A stretch of 64,000 bases of DNA from CAVONV01 sp963697355 (GTDB lineage Bacteria; Acidobacteriota; Vicinamibacteria; Marinacidobacterales; DATDRI01), in assembly GCA_963697355.1 (NCBI GenBank), contig CAVONV010000023.1:62001-126000 (forward strand), written 5' to 3'. A model generated the notes under the pieces. That model was not told the DNA's origin, did no database searches, and saw only the letters and a list, made by a program, of their open reading frames with translations. The translations under genes were made by a program, and so were the position numbers. Positions 1 through 10,577 of this stretch are shown here, one piece after another; position 1 is the first letter of the stretch; each line of letters starts with the position of its first letter.

Positions 1-3000
1 GGAACGGGGTGACGAGTATCTTCGAGGACTCCCAAGGCCTTTTTTGGGTAGGAGCCTATCGCGGCGGACTCAACCAAATGGATCGTGCGACGGGAGAGTT
101 CGAGCGGCACCTTCATGACCCCTCGAACTCTCACAGCCTGAGTAACGACCGTGTGCTCGTCATATCTGAAGATCGTTCGGGTACGCTGTGGGTCGGCACG
201 GACGGTGGCGGCTTGAATGAGTTCGATCCGAGTAAAGATCGGTTCACCCGGTACCGCCACGATCCAGAAGATCCAAGAAGCTTGGGCAGCGATCATGCCT
301 GGACGATTCACGAAGACGAACGGGGTGACCTTTGGATAGGAACTCAAGGTGGCCTCAATCAGTGGAGCGCGGAGAACCGGCGGGCGGATTCGGCCGTTTT
401 CAAACATTATGGAAAAAAAGAGGGGCTGAGGAGCTCAGTTGTGTACGGGATCCTTGGTGACGAAAACGGCAATCTGTGGATGAGCACCAACCGCGGATTG
501 TCTCGATTCCGGCCCGACACAGGAACGTTCAAGCACTACGATACGACCCACGGGCTGCAAAGCGAGGAGTTCAACAATGGAGCCTACTTTCGGAGCTCGG
601 ACGGTCGTATGTATTTCGGTGGAATCAACGGATTCAACGCCTTCAATCCGATGGACGTTCTCGACAACACACATGCGCCCCCGGTCTTGCTGACATCATT
701 CTTGAAGTTCCATGACGAAGTCGAGCTCGACCGCCCCATATGGGCGTTCGAAGAAATCACCCTCGATTACCGTGACACCGTCATAGCATTCGAATTTGCG
801 GCACTCGACTACACCGCGCCCGAAAAGAACCAGTACAGGTACAAGCTGGAGGGATTCGACGCGGACTGGGTGGACACAGGCACGCGGCGACGTGCGTCCT
901 ACACGAATTTGGCCCCGGGCAACTACACCTTGAGAGTCCAAGCCAGCAACAATGACGAGGTTTGGAACGAACGAGGCGTCGCGCTCCTTATCCGGGCGAC
1001 TCCGCCGCCATGGAGAACCTGGTGGGCATACTGGCTCTATGGTCTCCTGTTTGTTAGTGTTCTTTTTGTAGCGGCGCAAACTCAGAGAAGAAAACTCAAG
1101 CGCGTTGCCGAACTGGAGCAGGCCAAGGTACGTTTGAAGGAGGAAGAAGCGGCCAACCGAGCCAAGAGTCAGTTCCTGGCAACCATGAGCCACGAGATCC
1201 GGACGCCGATGAATGGCGTTTTGGGAATGACGGACCTTCTTCTGAGTACTGAACTGAACGAGAATCAACGCCGCTTTGCCGAAGCCGCACAGCAATCCGG
1301 CGAGATTCTGATGAACATCATCAATGACGTCTTGGACTTTTCCAAGATAGAAGCCGGCAAACTAGATCTCGAAGAGGTTGATTTCAGCTTACGGGAAGCG
1401 GTGGAAGAAGTGGTGGACCTTTTCGCTCAGGAAGCCAATCGAAAGAATATCGAGCTCGGTTGCCTGATCTCGGATGAGATTCCCGCTCGAGTACAAGGTG
1501 ATCCCGCAAGGCTCCGCCAGATTCTAAACAACCTCATCAGTAACGCCGTCAAGTTCACCGATCAAGGCGGAGTGGTGGTCCGAGCCGATTTGTCTGAATT
1601 CGATGAGGAATCACTGCTGTTGCGCTTCGAAGTGCGCGATAACGGGATCGGAATCTCGTTGGAGCAGCAGAAACGCATTTTCGACACTTTTTCCCAGGCG
1701 GACGGTTCGACCAGCCGAATGTACGGCGGCACCGGTCTCGGGCTGGCCATTTCGAGACAGCTAGCCGAGATGATGGGCGGGGAGATGGGCGTGAAGAGCG
1801 CGTTGGGCTCCGGGTCCGTATTCTGGTTCACGGTACGTCTCAAAAAAGACGCGGTCGATGCTGCGCGAGAACCTTCTACACTTCAGTTGATCGGCCAACG
1901 GGTTCTATTCGTCGACGGCAACCCAACGAACCAGGATCTGTTCCGCGCGATGGTGAGCGGGTGGGGAGTCCAGTATGAGGTCGCGTCCGACGGCCACAGC
2001 GCTCTTTCCTTGCTCAGGAGAGCAGTGGCGAGAAACAGAGCCTTCGACGTTGCCATTCTAGATTTGCGGATACCCGGCCTTGATGGACTCTCTCTAGCCA
2101 AAGTCATCAAGGAAGACTGTTCCATCGAAAGCACACGCCTTGTTTTGATGGCATCGGTTCTCCGTACGGGTGACCCCGAGCGCATGTGCGACATCGGCAT
2201 CGACGCCCGCTTGAACAAGCCATTGCGACAATCCGAGCTCTATCGCTGTCTCACTGAGATCTTGCAGGGTGCCGGCGATCCCTCGAACTTAGCTAATGTA
2301 ACGCAGCGAAAGAGCCTCGAGCTTGACAAGAAAAGACCGAGACACTACCCGGTTAGTATTCTGCTCGCAGAAGACAATCCGGTCAATCAAGAAGTCGCCT
2401 TCGTCTATGCTCGACAACATGGGATGCACGGTCGAACTGGCTGTGAACGGGCGAGAAGCCCTCGAAGCGCTTTCTCGCGGGCACTACGACATCGTGCTCA
2501 TGGACTGTCAGATGCCGGAAATGGACGGTTTCGAAGCGACGCGTCAGTATCGAGAGCGCGAAGCCCGGGCGCGATCGACGGGTAGCTTAGTCGGCAATAA
2601 CGGCGGACGCGTCCCCATCGTTGCTTTAACGGCCCATGCCATGAAGGGAGACCGTGAACAATGCTTGGCTGCCGGCATGGATGACTATCTGAGCAAACCC
2701 TTCACCCAGGATCAACTGGGCGAGGTGCTCGAACGCTGGTCGGACAGTGCAAGCGGGTATTCATCACATGTAGACAAAGAGCTTCTCACGAAGTTGATCC
2801 AAACCTATGTGCATGACAGTCCGCACATCGTGGGTGAGCTCGAAATCGCGATTCGAGACCAGGACCCAGGTGCGATGTTTCACGCCGCCCAAAAACTCAA
2901 GGGAAGCAGTGCTGACTTCGATGCCACCCGTCTCGTGGCATTGTGCTCGGAGCTAGAGATACTGGGACGTGCTCAGACGACCGAAGGCGCCGCCGAGGTC

Positions 3001-3093
3001 TTCTCCGAGATCAAGGCACAATACGAAGACATTCAATCGGCCCTCTCCGAGCGCCTCGAAAAGAGTGCAATCCGAACAGGGGACAGGAAATGA
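1..3093 (+). CDS. Hybrid sensor histidine kinase/response regulator, Reg_prop and Y_Y_Y sensor (5' partial, one frameshift)
   Basis: The gene enters from the left edge; the frame is already open at base 3. In order it encodes the last Reg_prop propeller blades (LWVGTDGGG-type motifs), a Y_Y_Y domain ending PPPWRTWWAYW, one membrane span, HisKA with the MSHEIRTPMNG box (His codon 1191-1193), HATPase_c (NLISNAVKF, DNGIGIS, GGTGLGLAI), two receivers and an HPt. The family senses a periplasmic ligand (often glycan-derived in Bacteroidetes relatives) and runs an internal phosphorelay. Receiver 1 has VDGN where an acidic pair is usual but keeps its Asp (ILDLRIP). Receiver 2 is canonical (AEDN, LMDCQMPEMDG, SKPF). 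One extra base near 2406 shifts the frame inside receiver 2; removing it restores alignment with the paralog at 3090. The HPt phospho-His is replaced by Gln (codon 2890-2892). The stop overlaps the next start. Confidence 0.88.
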
Positions 3094-6000
3094 ACGCTAG
3101 GTTGTCAAGAAAAGAAGATCACTGCCGAGTGCTCACGTGGGTCTTCTGCGCATCGGTGCTTCTAGCCACCAGTTTGACCTCGATGGCCAGTTCGGGAAGA
3201 AACATCCGCTTCCAGAACTTGTCGATAGATGAGGGTTTGTCCCAAGGCACTGTGCATGCCATTGTCCAAGACCACCGCGGGTTCATGTGGTTCGGCACTC
3301 AAGAGGGGTTGAATCGTTTCGACGGATATAACTTCTTGGTCTTCAGGAACAACTCAAAGGACCCCACCTCCCTCTCGCACGACTGGGTCTGGTGTGTTCA
3401 TGAAAGCCGGCGCAAGGAATTGTGGATCGGAACCGACGGTGGCGGTCTGCTGAAGCTCAACCCGGATGGAGAAAGCTTCACCGTGTATCGCAACGATCCG
3501 GCGGATCCCAACACGTTGAGCAACGATCGGGTGCGCGCCATAGCGGAGGACCAAGAAGGAGTCCTCTGGATTGGAACCGACGGCGGCGGCCTCAACCGAT
3601 TTGATCCTGGAACGCGAGTCTTCAATAGGTTCGTGCACGATCCATCCAAATCCTCGGGCTTGTCGGACGATCGGATTCGGGCCGTTCAAATCGCTCGAGA
3701 CGGAGGGATCTGGATCGGAACTGACGGCGGCGGTCTCGACCGTTTCGAGCCGAGCACCGAAGTCTTTTCCCACTATCGTCACAACCCCGACAACACGGAT
3801 AGCTTGGGCCAAGATAGAATCCGGAGCCTTCATGAAGACAACGCAGGTAACCTGTGGATAGGTACCTATGACAAGGGTCTCGACCGCTTCGACCGGAAAA
3901 CGGGAAGATTCATTCACACGCGCCAGGGGCAATCCGGAGACCAAGGGCTACCGCATGACCGGGTTCGCGCCATCTATCAAGATCGTGATGGCGTCATCTG
4001 GGTCGCAACCGACTTCGGCCTTGCCGAGTGGGTCCAAGACGAGGACCGTTTCGTCAGCTACAAACACCAACCGACGCACCGGAACAGTTTGAGCGACAAC
4101 AGAGTTATGTCCCTTTATCAAGACCGCGGCGGAGTGCTTTGGGTCGGCACCTGTGGAGGAGTGGACAAGTGGAATCTGCTCACCGGTGCCTTTGCGCATT
4201 ACCAGCACGATCCGAATGACCCATCTCAGTTGAGCGGCAATGTGGTGAATGCCTTCGCCGAAGACCGGAGCGGCGCCATATGGATCGGCACCTACGGCAA
4301 CGGACTCAATCGTCTCGAACCCGCTACCGGCTCGTTCGAGCACTTTGAGCATAGCGCCTCGAAACCCGGAAGTCTCAGCGATGATCGAGTCATGTCGCTG
4401 CTCGTTGATTCCAGCGACGTGCTCTGGATCGGTACGATGAGTCAAGGATTGGAGAGGTACAATGCCGCCGATGGCACGTTCACTCACTTTCGGAACGATC
4501 CCGAGAATCCGAAAAGCCTGAGCTCGAACGGAGTCACCGTGATCTTCGAAGATAGCGAGGGGATTCTTTGGGTCGGCACCTATCGCGGCGGACTCAATCG
4601 TTTCGTCAGGAACACAGAGAGCTTCGTACACTACCGATTCGACGCTTCGAGACCCACGAGCCTGAGTACGGATCGCGTGCTCGCCATCTATGAGACCCGT
4701 GATGGGTCACTTTGGATCGGCACCGCAGGCGGCGGACTCAATCGTTTCGATCGGCAGACCGGTGCCTTCACCCAATACCGGCACGACCCGGACGATCCGA
4801 CCAGCCTGAGCAGTGACGTCGCTTGGTCGATCCTCGAAGACCAAAGAGGTGTCCTCTGGATCGGTACGCAAGGCGGTGGATTGAATCGCTGGGAGAGCCG
4901 AGATCGGCAAAACCACCGCGGGATTTTCAAGCGTTATGGAAAAGAAGCGGGCTTACCGAGCGCTGTGGTCTACGGCATGCTCGAGGACGCCAATGGTCGT
5001 CTATGGTTGAGTACGAACCGAGGCGTTTCGAGACTCGATCCCGCGGCACAGACCTTTCGCAACTACGACAAGGCGAACGGCCTGCAGGACAACGATTTCA
5101 ACTTCGGGGCCTATTTCAAGGCCACGGACGGATCCATGTTCTTCGGCGGTGCCAATGGATTCAACACCTTTTACCCGACTCAGATTCGAGAGAACAGCCA
5201 CAAGCCCCCCGTCCTTCTGACCGATATACGAATATTGAACAAGCGGGTTGACTTTGGTGATGGCGCCCTTCGATGTGGAAGCGCTCACGCTCGGTCACGA
5301 GGATTATGTGGTGACGTTCGAATTTTCCGCTTTGGACTACACCGCTCCTCACAAGAACCACTACCGTTACCAGCTAGAAGGTTTCGACACCGAGTGGATC
5401 GAACTGGACTCGACACGGCGTGCCACCTACACTAATCTGGACCCGGGTAGTTACACCTTTCGGGTAAATGCGTCCAACAACGACGGAGTGTGGAACGATG
5501 AAGGCGCACAGCTTGGCATAACCGTAGTCCCACCGCCTTGGCGGACTTGGTGGGCATACATGCTTTATGGTCTTCTCGTAACAAGTGTGATACTCGCCTA
5601 CGTCCAAGGCCAAGCACGCAAACTGAGGCGGGAGGCCGAGTCCAAAGAAGCTGCGGAAGCGGCCAACCGTGCCAAGAGCGAGTTCTTGGCTCGCATGAGT
5701 CACGAGATCCGAACGCCCATGAACGGGGTGCTCGGTATGACCGAGCTGCTTCTCGACACCAAGCTTGACGACAAACAGAAGCACTACGCGGAGTCCGTAT
5801 TCCACTCCGGTCGAGGATTGTTGGAAATCATCGACGATATTCTGGACTTTTCCAAAATCGAGTCGGGTAAGCTCAAACTGGAAGACGCCTATTTCGACGT
5901 ACGCCGTGTAGTCGCTGACGTAGTGGAGCTCTTTTCTAAGCGAGCCGAGAAAAAGAACCTCGCGCTGGACCATCAGATCGATGCCGACGTGCCCGTGATC

Positions 6001-7282
6001 GTTCGGGGTGACGCGACGCGAGTGCAACAGGTGCTCGCCAATATTGTGAACAATGCGATCAAGTTCACCGAAAGCGGATCGGTTGAGCTCAAAGTGGCAT
6101 GCTCCAAGAAAACGAGCGAAGGGTTGTGGCTGCGCTTCGAGGTCCGAGACACGGGAATCGGTGTTTCCGCCGATGTCCAGAAGAGTATTTTCGACGCCTT
6201 TTCTCAAGTCGACGGGTCCATTCGACGAAGACACGAGGGTATGGGACTGGGACTCGGAATCGCCCGGCAGCTCACGCTGCTCATGGGAGGTGAGATTGGT
6301 GTGACGAGCGAACCGAGAGAGGGCGCCACTTTCTGGTTCACGACACGCTTCACGGACTATCGACGCGAGAGGCGGAGCAACCCGGATCTGTTTAGCGGAA
6401 CAACTCAACATCCGTTGCGAGGTGCGAAGGTGCGTTCAGCAACACCTCTCCCTCGCTTCGGCGCGCGGTTGCTCCTTGCAGAAGACAACGTCATCAACCG
6501 AGAAGTCGCAGTTGCAATGTTGGATCGAATGGGATGTAAGGTCGAGGTGGTTGCCAATGGCCAAAAAGCGCTCGATCGGGTGCTCGACGAACGATTCGAC
6601 CTCGTGCTGATGGATTGTCACATGCCAGAGATGGATGGTTTGGATGCCACGAGACGGATCCGCGAAAAAGAATCCGAAGGCTCCGATCTCGAAGAGAAGG
6701 GGCTACGTCGACGCACACCCATCGTAGCATTGACGGCGCACGCCATGAAGGGGGATCGGGAACAGTGCCTCGCCGCCGGGATGGATGACTATCTCTCCAA
6801 ACCTTTCAATCAGGAGCAGCTCGTTGAGGTTCTCAAGCGCTGGTTGCCCCACACAGAAGAAGCACCGGTAGCATCGTCGATTGCAAGAGGAATCAGGTCA
6901 GGATCCCATCAATCAAAAGGCTCTCGACAACATTCGCGCTGTCCAACGTGAAGGGGCTCCCAGCCTTCTTGGCAAAGTGATACGAATCTACTTAAGGAAT
7001 TCCATTCAACAACTGAGCGATCTGGAGAGGGCCGTCCAATCCGGCGATCCGAATGCCATTCAATCGGCGGCCCATAGTTTCAAATCGAGCAGCGCCAACG
7101 TCGGGGCCCATATCGTAGCGGCCCGGTGTAAAGAGCTCGAAGAGCTGGGCAGAGCTGATACCTCCGAAGGCGCTGAGGAGCTTCTTTCCGACTTGATGAC
7201 GCAGAACGAACTTGCGTGCCGTGCCTTCGAAAAAGAGCTCGAAAAATGTGAGGCTAAGTCTGAGGGCATTCTGACTCGCTAA
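3090..7282 (+). CDS. Hybrid sensor histidine kinase with Reg_prop propeller, Y_Y_Y, receiver and HPt (two frameshifts)
   Basis: The ATG at 3090 overlaps the preceding stop (ATGA), so the two kinases are probably co-translated. The protein opens with an export signal (hydrophobic VFCASVLLATSL), then about twelve Reg_prop blades with repeated WIGTDGGGLNRF-like motifs, a Y_Y_Y domain (about 5290-5530), a membrane span (WWAYMLYGLLVTSVILAY), HisKA (MSHEIRTPMNG, His codon 5701-5703), HATPase_c (DTGIGV, GMGLGLGIA), one receiver (AEDN, LMDCHMPEMDG, SKPF) and an HPt with an intact His (codon 7073-7075). Two indels break it: near 5255-5262, between propeller and Y_Y_Y, and near 6880, between receiver and HPt. 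It is a close tandem paralog of the preceding gene but has one receiver instead of two. Intact length would be near 1,390 residues. The ligand is unknown. Confidence 0.88.
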
Positions 7283-7634
7283 GGCTACCAAGGGGTGACA
7301 TTCACGCGGGCACCCCAGCCCGATCCGGATCTCCCGAACTTGCGAACGAGGATCTGAGAGTTCTGGATTCAAGAGTCAGTTTCTCCCCCTTCCCCCTCTT
7401 TCCCCTTGCCTTGCCCGTGCCCTTGCCCTTGCCCCTACCCCTGCCCAAGCCTTAGCCCCTGCCCGATTCCTTCTCCTTTGCGTCTCGTGTTCGGTCAATC
7501 ATTCCTTGGATAAAGGAACAGTCCGGACCGTCCCTGCTAGCTTCAAGGGCGGGCCGAAAGAGTGGTTCAGCTAGCGTGACAGTTATGAACTCGGGCAACC
7601 GGTACGATATACTCATGGTAGAAGAGGTTGAGCC
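7283..7634. other. Intergenic region with pyrimidine-rich GCCC repeats
   Basis: No gene is seen. 7246-7310 is partly duplicated at about 8237-8305, on the other side of the toxin-antitoxin pair. 7381-7460 is a degenerate CCCTTGCC/CCCTGCCC array, followed by a block (about 7460-7510) containing TCATTCCTTGGATAA. Related arrays and that same block recur near 13145-13215. Confidence 0.6.
7381..7460. repeat. Low-complexity GCCCTTGCCC array
   Basis: Tandem degenerate hexa- to heptamers of the form TGCCC[T/C/G] fill this stretch. Similar arrays lie at about 8320-8350, 13045-13062, 13145-13175 and, in reverse complement, 29430-29463. They are always intergenic in this window. Confidence 0.7.
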
Positions 7635-7880
7635 ATGAGCAAATCTGTGCAAGTTCCTCCGCCCGGTTTCGACGAGCTGACAGTCGATGAGCAGATCGAC
7701 TATGTGCAGGAGCTGTGGGAACGAATCGCCGCGCGCCCAGAGGATGTTCCTGTCTCGGAATGGCACAAGAAGCTCATCGACGAGCGTCTTAGGGAACATC
7801 GGGACGACCCGTCGGATGTACGTTCCTGGAGCGAAGTTTGTGGAAGAATAGAAAAGAAACTTCGCGCGAAGCCAGATTGA
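7635..7880 (+). CDS. Addiction-module antitoxin (Unstab_antitox-like)
   Basis: This 81-residue acidic protein resembles the short antitoxins annotated as 'addiction module protein'. They pair with ParE/RelE toxins and carry a DELTVDEQIDYVQELWERI-like helical start and a C-terminal region of the kind that wraps the toxin. The ATG at 7635 follows a purine-rich AGAGG. Its TGA stop overlaps the probable TTG start of the toxin, so the pair is one transcript. Family role: it neutralises the toxin and usually represses its own promoter. The pair sits between two diverged copies of the hybrid-kinase 3' end, which suggests insertion or duplication here. Family assignment rests on recognition only. Confidence 0.75.
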   Translation: MSKSVQVPPPGFDELTVDEQIDYVQELWERIAARPEDVPVSEWHKKLIDERLREHRDDPSDVRSWSEVCGRIEKKLRAKPD

Positions 7881-8170
7881 AGCGTCGGCTCGTACTTCGG
7901 TCTGTGGCCGAGCTCGACGTCGTAGAGGCAATCGAACGGTACGAAGGAGAACGAGCCGGTTTGGGGGCACGTTTTCTAACACAGCTCGATGCGCTATTGG
8001 AACGAATCGGCCAACACCCTCGTCAGTTCCCAGAGATTGAGAGCGGTGTACGCCGAGGGTTGGTAAATCGTTTTCCCTATGGCGTTTACTTCACCCAAGG
8101 CGAAGACGAGATCGTGGTCCTTGCCGTACTGCACCTACATCGTCATCCAGACACCTGGAAAGATCGGTAA
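7877..8170 (+). CDS. RelE/ParE-family toxin
   Basis: The 97-residue basic protein has the ParE-type layout: an N-terminal helical hairpin (AELDVVEAIERYEGERAGLG, FLTQLDALLERI), then beta strands with RRGLVNRFPYGVYF and VVLAVLHLHRHPDTW. The RFPY..YF and HLHR.P..W segments are the usual family signatures. A longer frame opens at an ATG at 7838, but the TTG at 7877 overlaps the antitoxin stop and gives the normal family length, so I chose it. ParE relatives poison DNA gyrase and RelE relatives cut mRNA; the sequence alone does not decide between them. It is downstream of and translationally coupled to its antitoxin. Confidence 0.78.
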   Translation: MKRRLVLRSVAELDVVEAIERYEGERAGLGARFLTQLDALLERIGQHPRQFPEIESGVRRGLVNRFPYGVYFTQGEDEIVVLAVLHLHRHPDTWKDR

Positions 8171-8240
8171 CAGTTCTCCAGAATCGAACAGGGCCAGATA
8201 ACTTGCGGCTGAAGCTGACGGTCGGGCCGTAGGAATCAAA

Positions 8241-8276
8241 TGTGAGGCCAAATCTGAGAGCATTCTGACTCGCTAG
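8241..8276 (+). pseudogene. 3' remnant of a third hybrid histidine kinase
   Basis: Read from TGT at 8241, this stretch gives CEAKSESILTR and a stop. The kinase ending at 7282 finishes CEAKSEGILTR and a stop. Similarity continues for about 30 bases past both stops (AAGG..G.. ACATTC.. G.. GGTGC/GGCAC). The simplest reading is that a third tandem kinase copy once ended here and was deleted when the toxin-antitoxin pair came to lie between. Confidence 0.6.
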
Positions 8277-8426
8277 ATCCAATCAAGGCGAAACATTCGT
8301 GTAGGTGCTCCTTACCCTTTCACCTGCCCGTGCCCTTGCCCATGCCCGATTTCTTCTTATCGTCCCCTTCGTCTTTCGGTTTGACTCCTACCTCGAGACA
8401 ACCCACAAGCAAAAACCTCCTGCAAA

Positions 8427-8453
8427 AAAAAGTGACGCCTAGGCGCTACTTTT
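8427..8453 (+). terminator. Terminator-like hairpin upstream of S8 peptidase 1
   Basis: AAAAGTGACGCC and GGCGCTACTTTT form an imperfect stem with a TA loop and end in a short T run. The equivalent in copy B (16439-16468) is perfect. It may insulate the sigma-54 promoter from read-through out of the toxin-antitoxin transcript. Confidence 0.5.
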
Positions 8454-8634
8454 GTCGCGTCTCCGTCACTATTCCACCGTTGAGTTTCGCAATTCCGACG
8501 CGCTCACTTCGATGCAAACGCACTGTGTCTCGGCGAAACGTCGACCGAAGTTCTAAGTGTCGTAGTTTTTGAGTTTTACAGGAAGAGAAACTTCTCGCTG
8601 TCAAACCTTCTAAGGGCGCTCAAAGCGTAGGTGA

Positions 8635-8650
8635 TGGCACATCAGTTGCA
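8635..8650 (+). promoter_or_regulatory. Sigma-54 (RpoN) promoter for S8 peptidase 1
   Basis: TGGCAC-ATCAG-TTGCA matches the -24/-12 consensus TGGCAC-N5-TTGCA exactly. It lies 58 bases before the GTG start. Near-identical elements at 13525 and 16655, each in front of a family member or remnant, make chance unlikely. Confidence 0.85.
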
Positions 8651-8707
8651 GTGTTCTGCACCATATGAATGAGTGCCCAGCAGACGACGTAATAAAGGGG
8701 GCGTGAA

Positions 8708-10465
8708 GTGAGATGCTTGATTCGCAGAACTGGGGTTCTTCTGGTTACCAGCGTCATCGTACTACTGCAATCGGCCGGGACGGCGCCGCAGTTCGATGAA
8801 AATCCGCGCGCCGTTATTGTCCAGGCCGAAGACCTGCAGACAGCTACGAACGCCGTTCGAGCCGCCGGCGGGGAAGTGACACATGAGCTTGGCATCATCG
8901 ACGCCGTAGTTGCAGAGCTGACCTCCGCTCAAGTCGATGAGCTTCGTGGGTCTCCCGCGGTCTCGCGGATTTACGCGAACCGCCTCATCGAGACGGCGGC
9001 GAAGAAGACCCGCACGTTGGTCGATACCGATACCCTGGTGGAGCCGGATCCCATCGTGCCATCGGATGTGGAGTCCGATCCGACCCCGGTCGTAGCTTCG
9101 GAGATGAGTTATCCCATCCGGGTGGGTGCGCATCGCCTTCACCGGGAAGGCATCACCGGCTACGGGGTGACGGTGGCGGTGCTGGATACCGGCATCGGTG
9201 ATGACTTTTCACTGAGTCGAAACACCAACCGCGCGGCTCGCGTCTTGGCGCGATACGACTCCATGACAGACAAGAGCCCCTGGTTCGAGGGTACCGATGA
9301 CAACGGGCATGGTACCCATGTAACTGCCGTCGCTCTCAGTAGCTCGGTCCTGGACAGGACAGGAATCTATTGCGGGATCGCACCGGACGCGGATCTGGTG
9401 GTGGTCAAGGCCTTTGATCTCCACGGCCAGGGCAACTATGCGGACGTCATCCGTGGGATCGACTGGGTGGTGACTCACAAGGACGATTACGGCATTCGGG
9501 TTCTCAACTTGTCCTTCAGTGCCGAGCCTCGTTCGCGCTATTGGGACGATCCACTCAACCAGGCGGTCATGGCGGCGTGGCAAGCCGGCATCGTGGTGGT
9601 GGCGTCGGCGGGAAACACCGGACCGGGTGCGATGACGATTGGCGCACCCGGAAACGTGCCGTATGTCATCACGGTGGGCGCGATGACCGACAACTACACT
9701 CCCGAGGACCTCTCGGACGACCGTCTGACATCCTTTTCTGCCGCCGGCCCGACGAAGGAGGCTTTCGTCAAGCCGGATCTGGTGGCTCCGGGCGGTCACT
9801 TGAACGCGTTGATGGAAAGCTGGGTGACGATCGCGAAGGAGCATCCGGACTTCCGTAACCACAACAAGTACTTCACCATGTCCGGTACATCCCAAGCCAC
9901 CGGAGTCGTGACAGGTATCGTGGCCCTCATGCTCCAACAAAGTCCATGGCTCACGCCGGACGAGGTCAAATACCGACTCCTGTCGACCTCGCATCTGGCT
10001 ATCGACGCGGAGGGCAGCCTGGCCTACAGCTTCTTTCAGCAGGGAGCGGGTTTGGTCGATGCCTATGCGGCGGTCTACAGCGAGGCAAGCGGCCACGCTA
10101 ACCAAGGCTTGAACGTCGCCATGGACCTTGCCGGACTCGAGCACTACTGCGGTCCGGCCCGGCAGGACGAGTACGGCAACTACACCATCGAAGGACTCGA
10201 TGGATTTTTCTGGAACGACGCATTCCTCTGGAATGACGCGTTCTTGTGGAACGACGCCTTCCTTTGGAATGACGCGTTCTTGTGGAACGACGCCTTCCTT
10301 TGGAATGACGCGTTTCTGTGGAACGACGCCTTTCTCTGGAATGACGCTTTCCTTTGGAATGACGCTTTCCTGTTGAACGATGCCTTCTTGTGGAACGACA
10401 GCGTGGTGTGGAGCAACGGTTTAACCGAGACCATGTCGATCAACACCTGGGTCGACCAGCAATAG
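8708..10465 (+). CDS. Secreted S8 subtilisin-like peptidase 1 with WNDAFL hexapeptide tail
   Basis: This 585-residue protein starts at GTG 8708 behind a GGGGG Shine-Dalgarno. Order: signal peptide (1-25), an I9-like prodomain (about 33-95; VIVQAEDLQTA..GGEVTHELGIIDA), a Pro/Asp-rich linker, then the catalytic domain with Asp160 (AVLDTGIG), His201 (DDNGHGTHV), the oxyanion Asn303 (VVVASAGN) and Ser395 (MSGTSQAT). The triad is complete. The last 90 residues are twelve hexapeptide units (mostly WNDAFL) and a shared terminal motif, ETMSINTWVDQQ. It lies first in a pair with peptidase 2. A sigma-54 promoter precedes it, so expression should need RpoN and an activator. The substrate is unknown; the tail could anchor the enzyme to the surface or act in secretion. 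Confidence 0.92.
   Translation: MRCLIRRTGVLLVTSVIVLLQSAGTAPQFDENPRAVIVQAEDLQTATNAVRAAGGEVTHELGIIDAVVAELTSAQVDELRGSPAVSRIYANRLIETAAKKTRTLVDTDTLVEPDPIVPSDVESDPTPVVASEMSYPIRVGAHRLHREGITGYGVTVAVLDTGIGDDFSLSRNTNRAARVLARYDSMTDKSPWFEGTDDNGHGTHVTAVALSSSVLDRTGIYCGIAPDADLVVVKAFDLHGQGNYADVIRGIDWVVTHKDDYGIRVLNLSFSAEPRSRYWDDPLNQAVMAAWQAGIVVVASAGNTGPGAMTIGAPGNVPYVITVGAMTDNYTPEDLSDDRLTSFSAAGPTKEAFVKPDLVAPGGHLNALMESWVTIAKEHPDFRNHNKYFTMSGTSQATGVVTGIVALMLQQSPWLTPDEVKYRLLSTSHLAIDAEGSLAYSFFQQGAGLVDAYAAVYSEASGHANQGLNVAMDLAGLEHYCGPARQDEYGNYTIEGLDGFFWNDAFLWNDAFLWNDAFLWNDAFLWNDAFLWNDAFLWNDAFLWNDAFLWNDAFLLNDAFLWNDSVVWSNGLTETMSINTWVDQQ
10211..10426 (+). repeat. 18-bp coding minisatellite (WNDAFL x12)
   Basis: Twelve in-frame 18-base units encode W/L-N-D-A-F-L with degenerate last units. 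AAC/AAT and third bases alternate between units, and units 3-4 and 5-6 are the same 36-base pair, which points to recent slippage or unequal exchange of double units. Confidence 0.9.
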
Positions 10466-10577
10466 TCTGCAAAAAAAGCGAGTTGAAAGAAAATGATCAC
10501 GCATCCATTAGCGAGGAAGATTGGGCGGCAGCCGAGCTGGCGAACCTGTCTCTTCAGAAACACCGAAGGAGTCTAAG

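Larger units (their letters stand above)
8425..8655 (+). repeat. Conserved upstream block of the S8 peptidase genes, copy A
   Basis: The block runs from an AAAAGTGACG hairpin to the -24/-12 promoter and aligns over its whole length with 16436-16675. Shared patches include CCGTTGA, GACGCGCTC/CCGCGCTGA, TAAGTGTC and GATGGCACATC. The part 50-200 bases upstream of the promoter is where an enhancer-binding protein would bind, but I cannot define its site. Confidence 0.6.
8171..8707. other. Intergenic region: kinase-end remnant, repeat, hairpin and sigma-54 promoter
   Basis: No complete gene is seen. In order it holds a 3' remnant of a hybrid kinase (8241-8276), a short GCCC array (about 8320-8350), a hairpin (8427-8453) and a block of about 230 bases (8425-8655) that is repeated in diverged form at 16436-16675 and ends in a sigma-54 promoter. 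A GGGGG ribosome-binding stretch precedes the GTG start at 8708. Confidence 0.65.

Noticed and set aside
10211..10426. Regular 18-bp repeats that could suggest a CRISPR array
   Set aside because: They are contiguous, in frame, code for WNDAFL and have no spacers. The same holds for 12759-12920, 15954-16115 and the GACTGCTC array.
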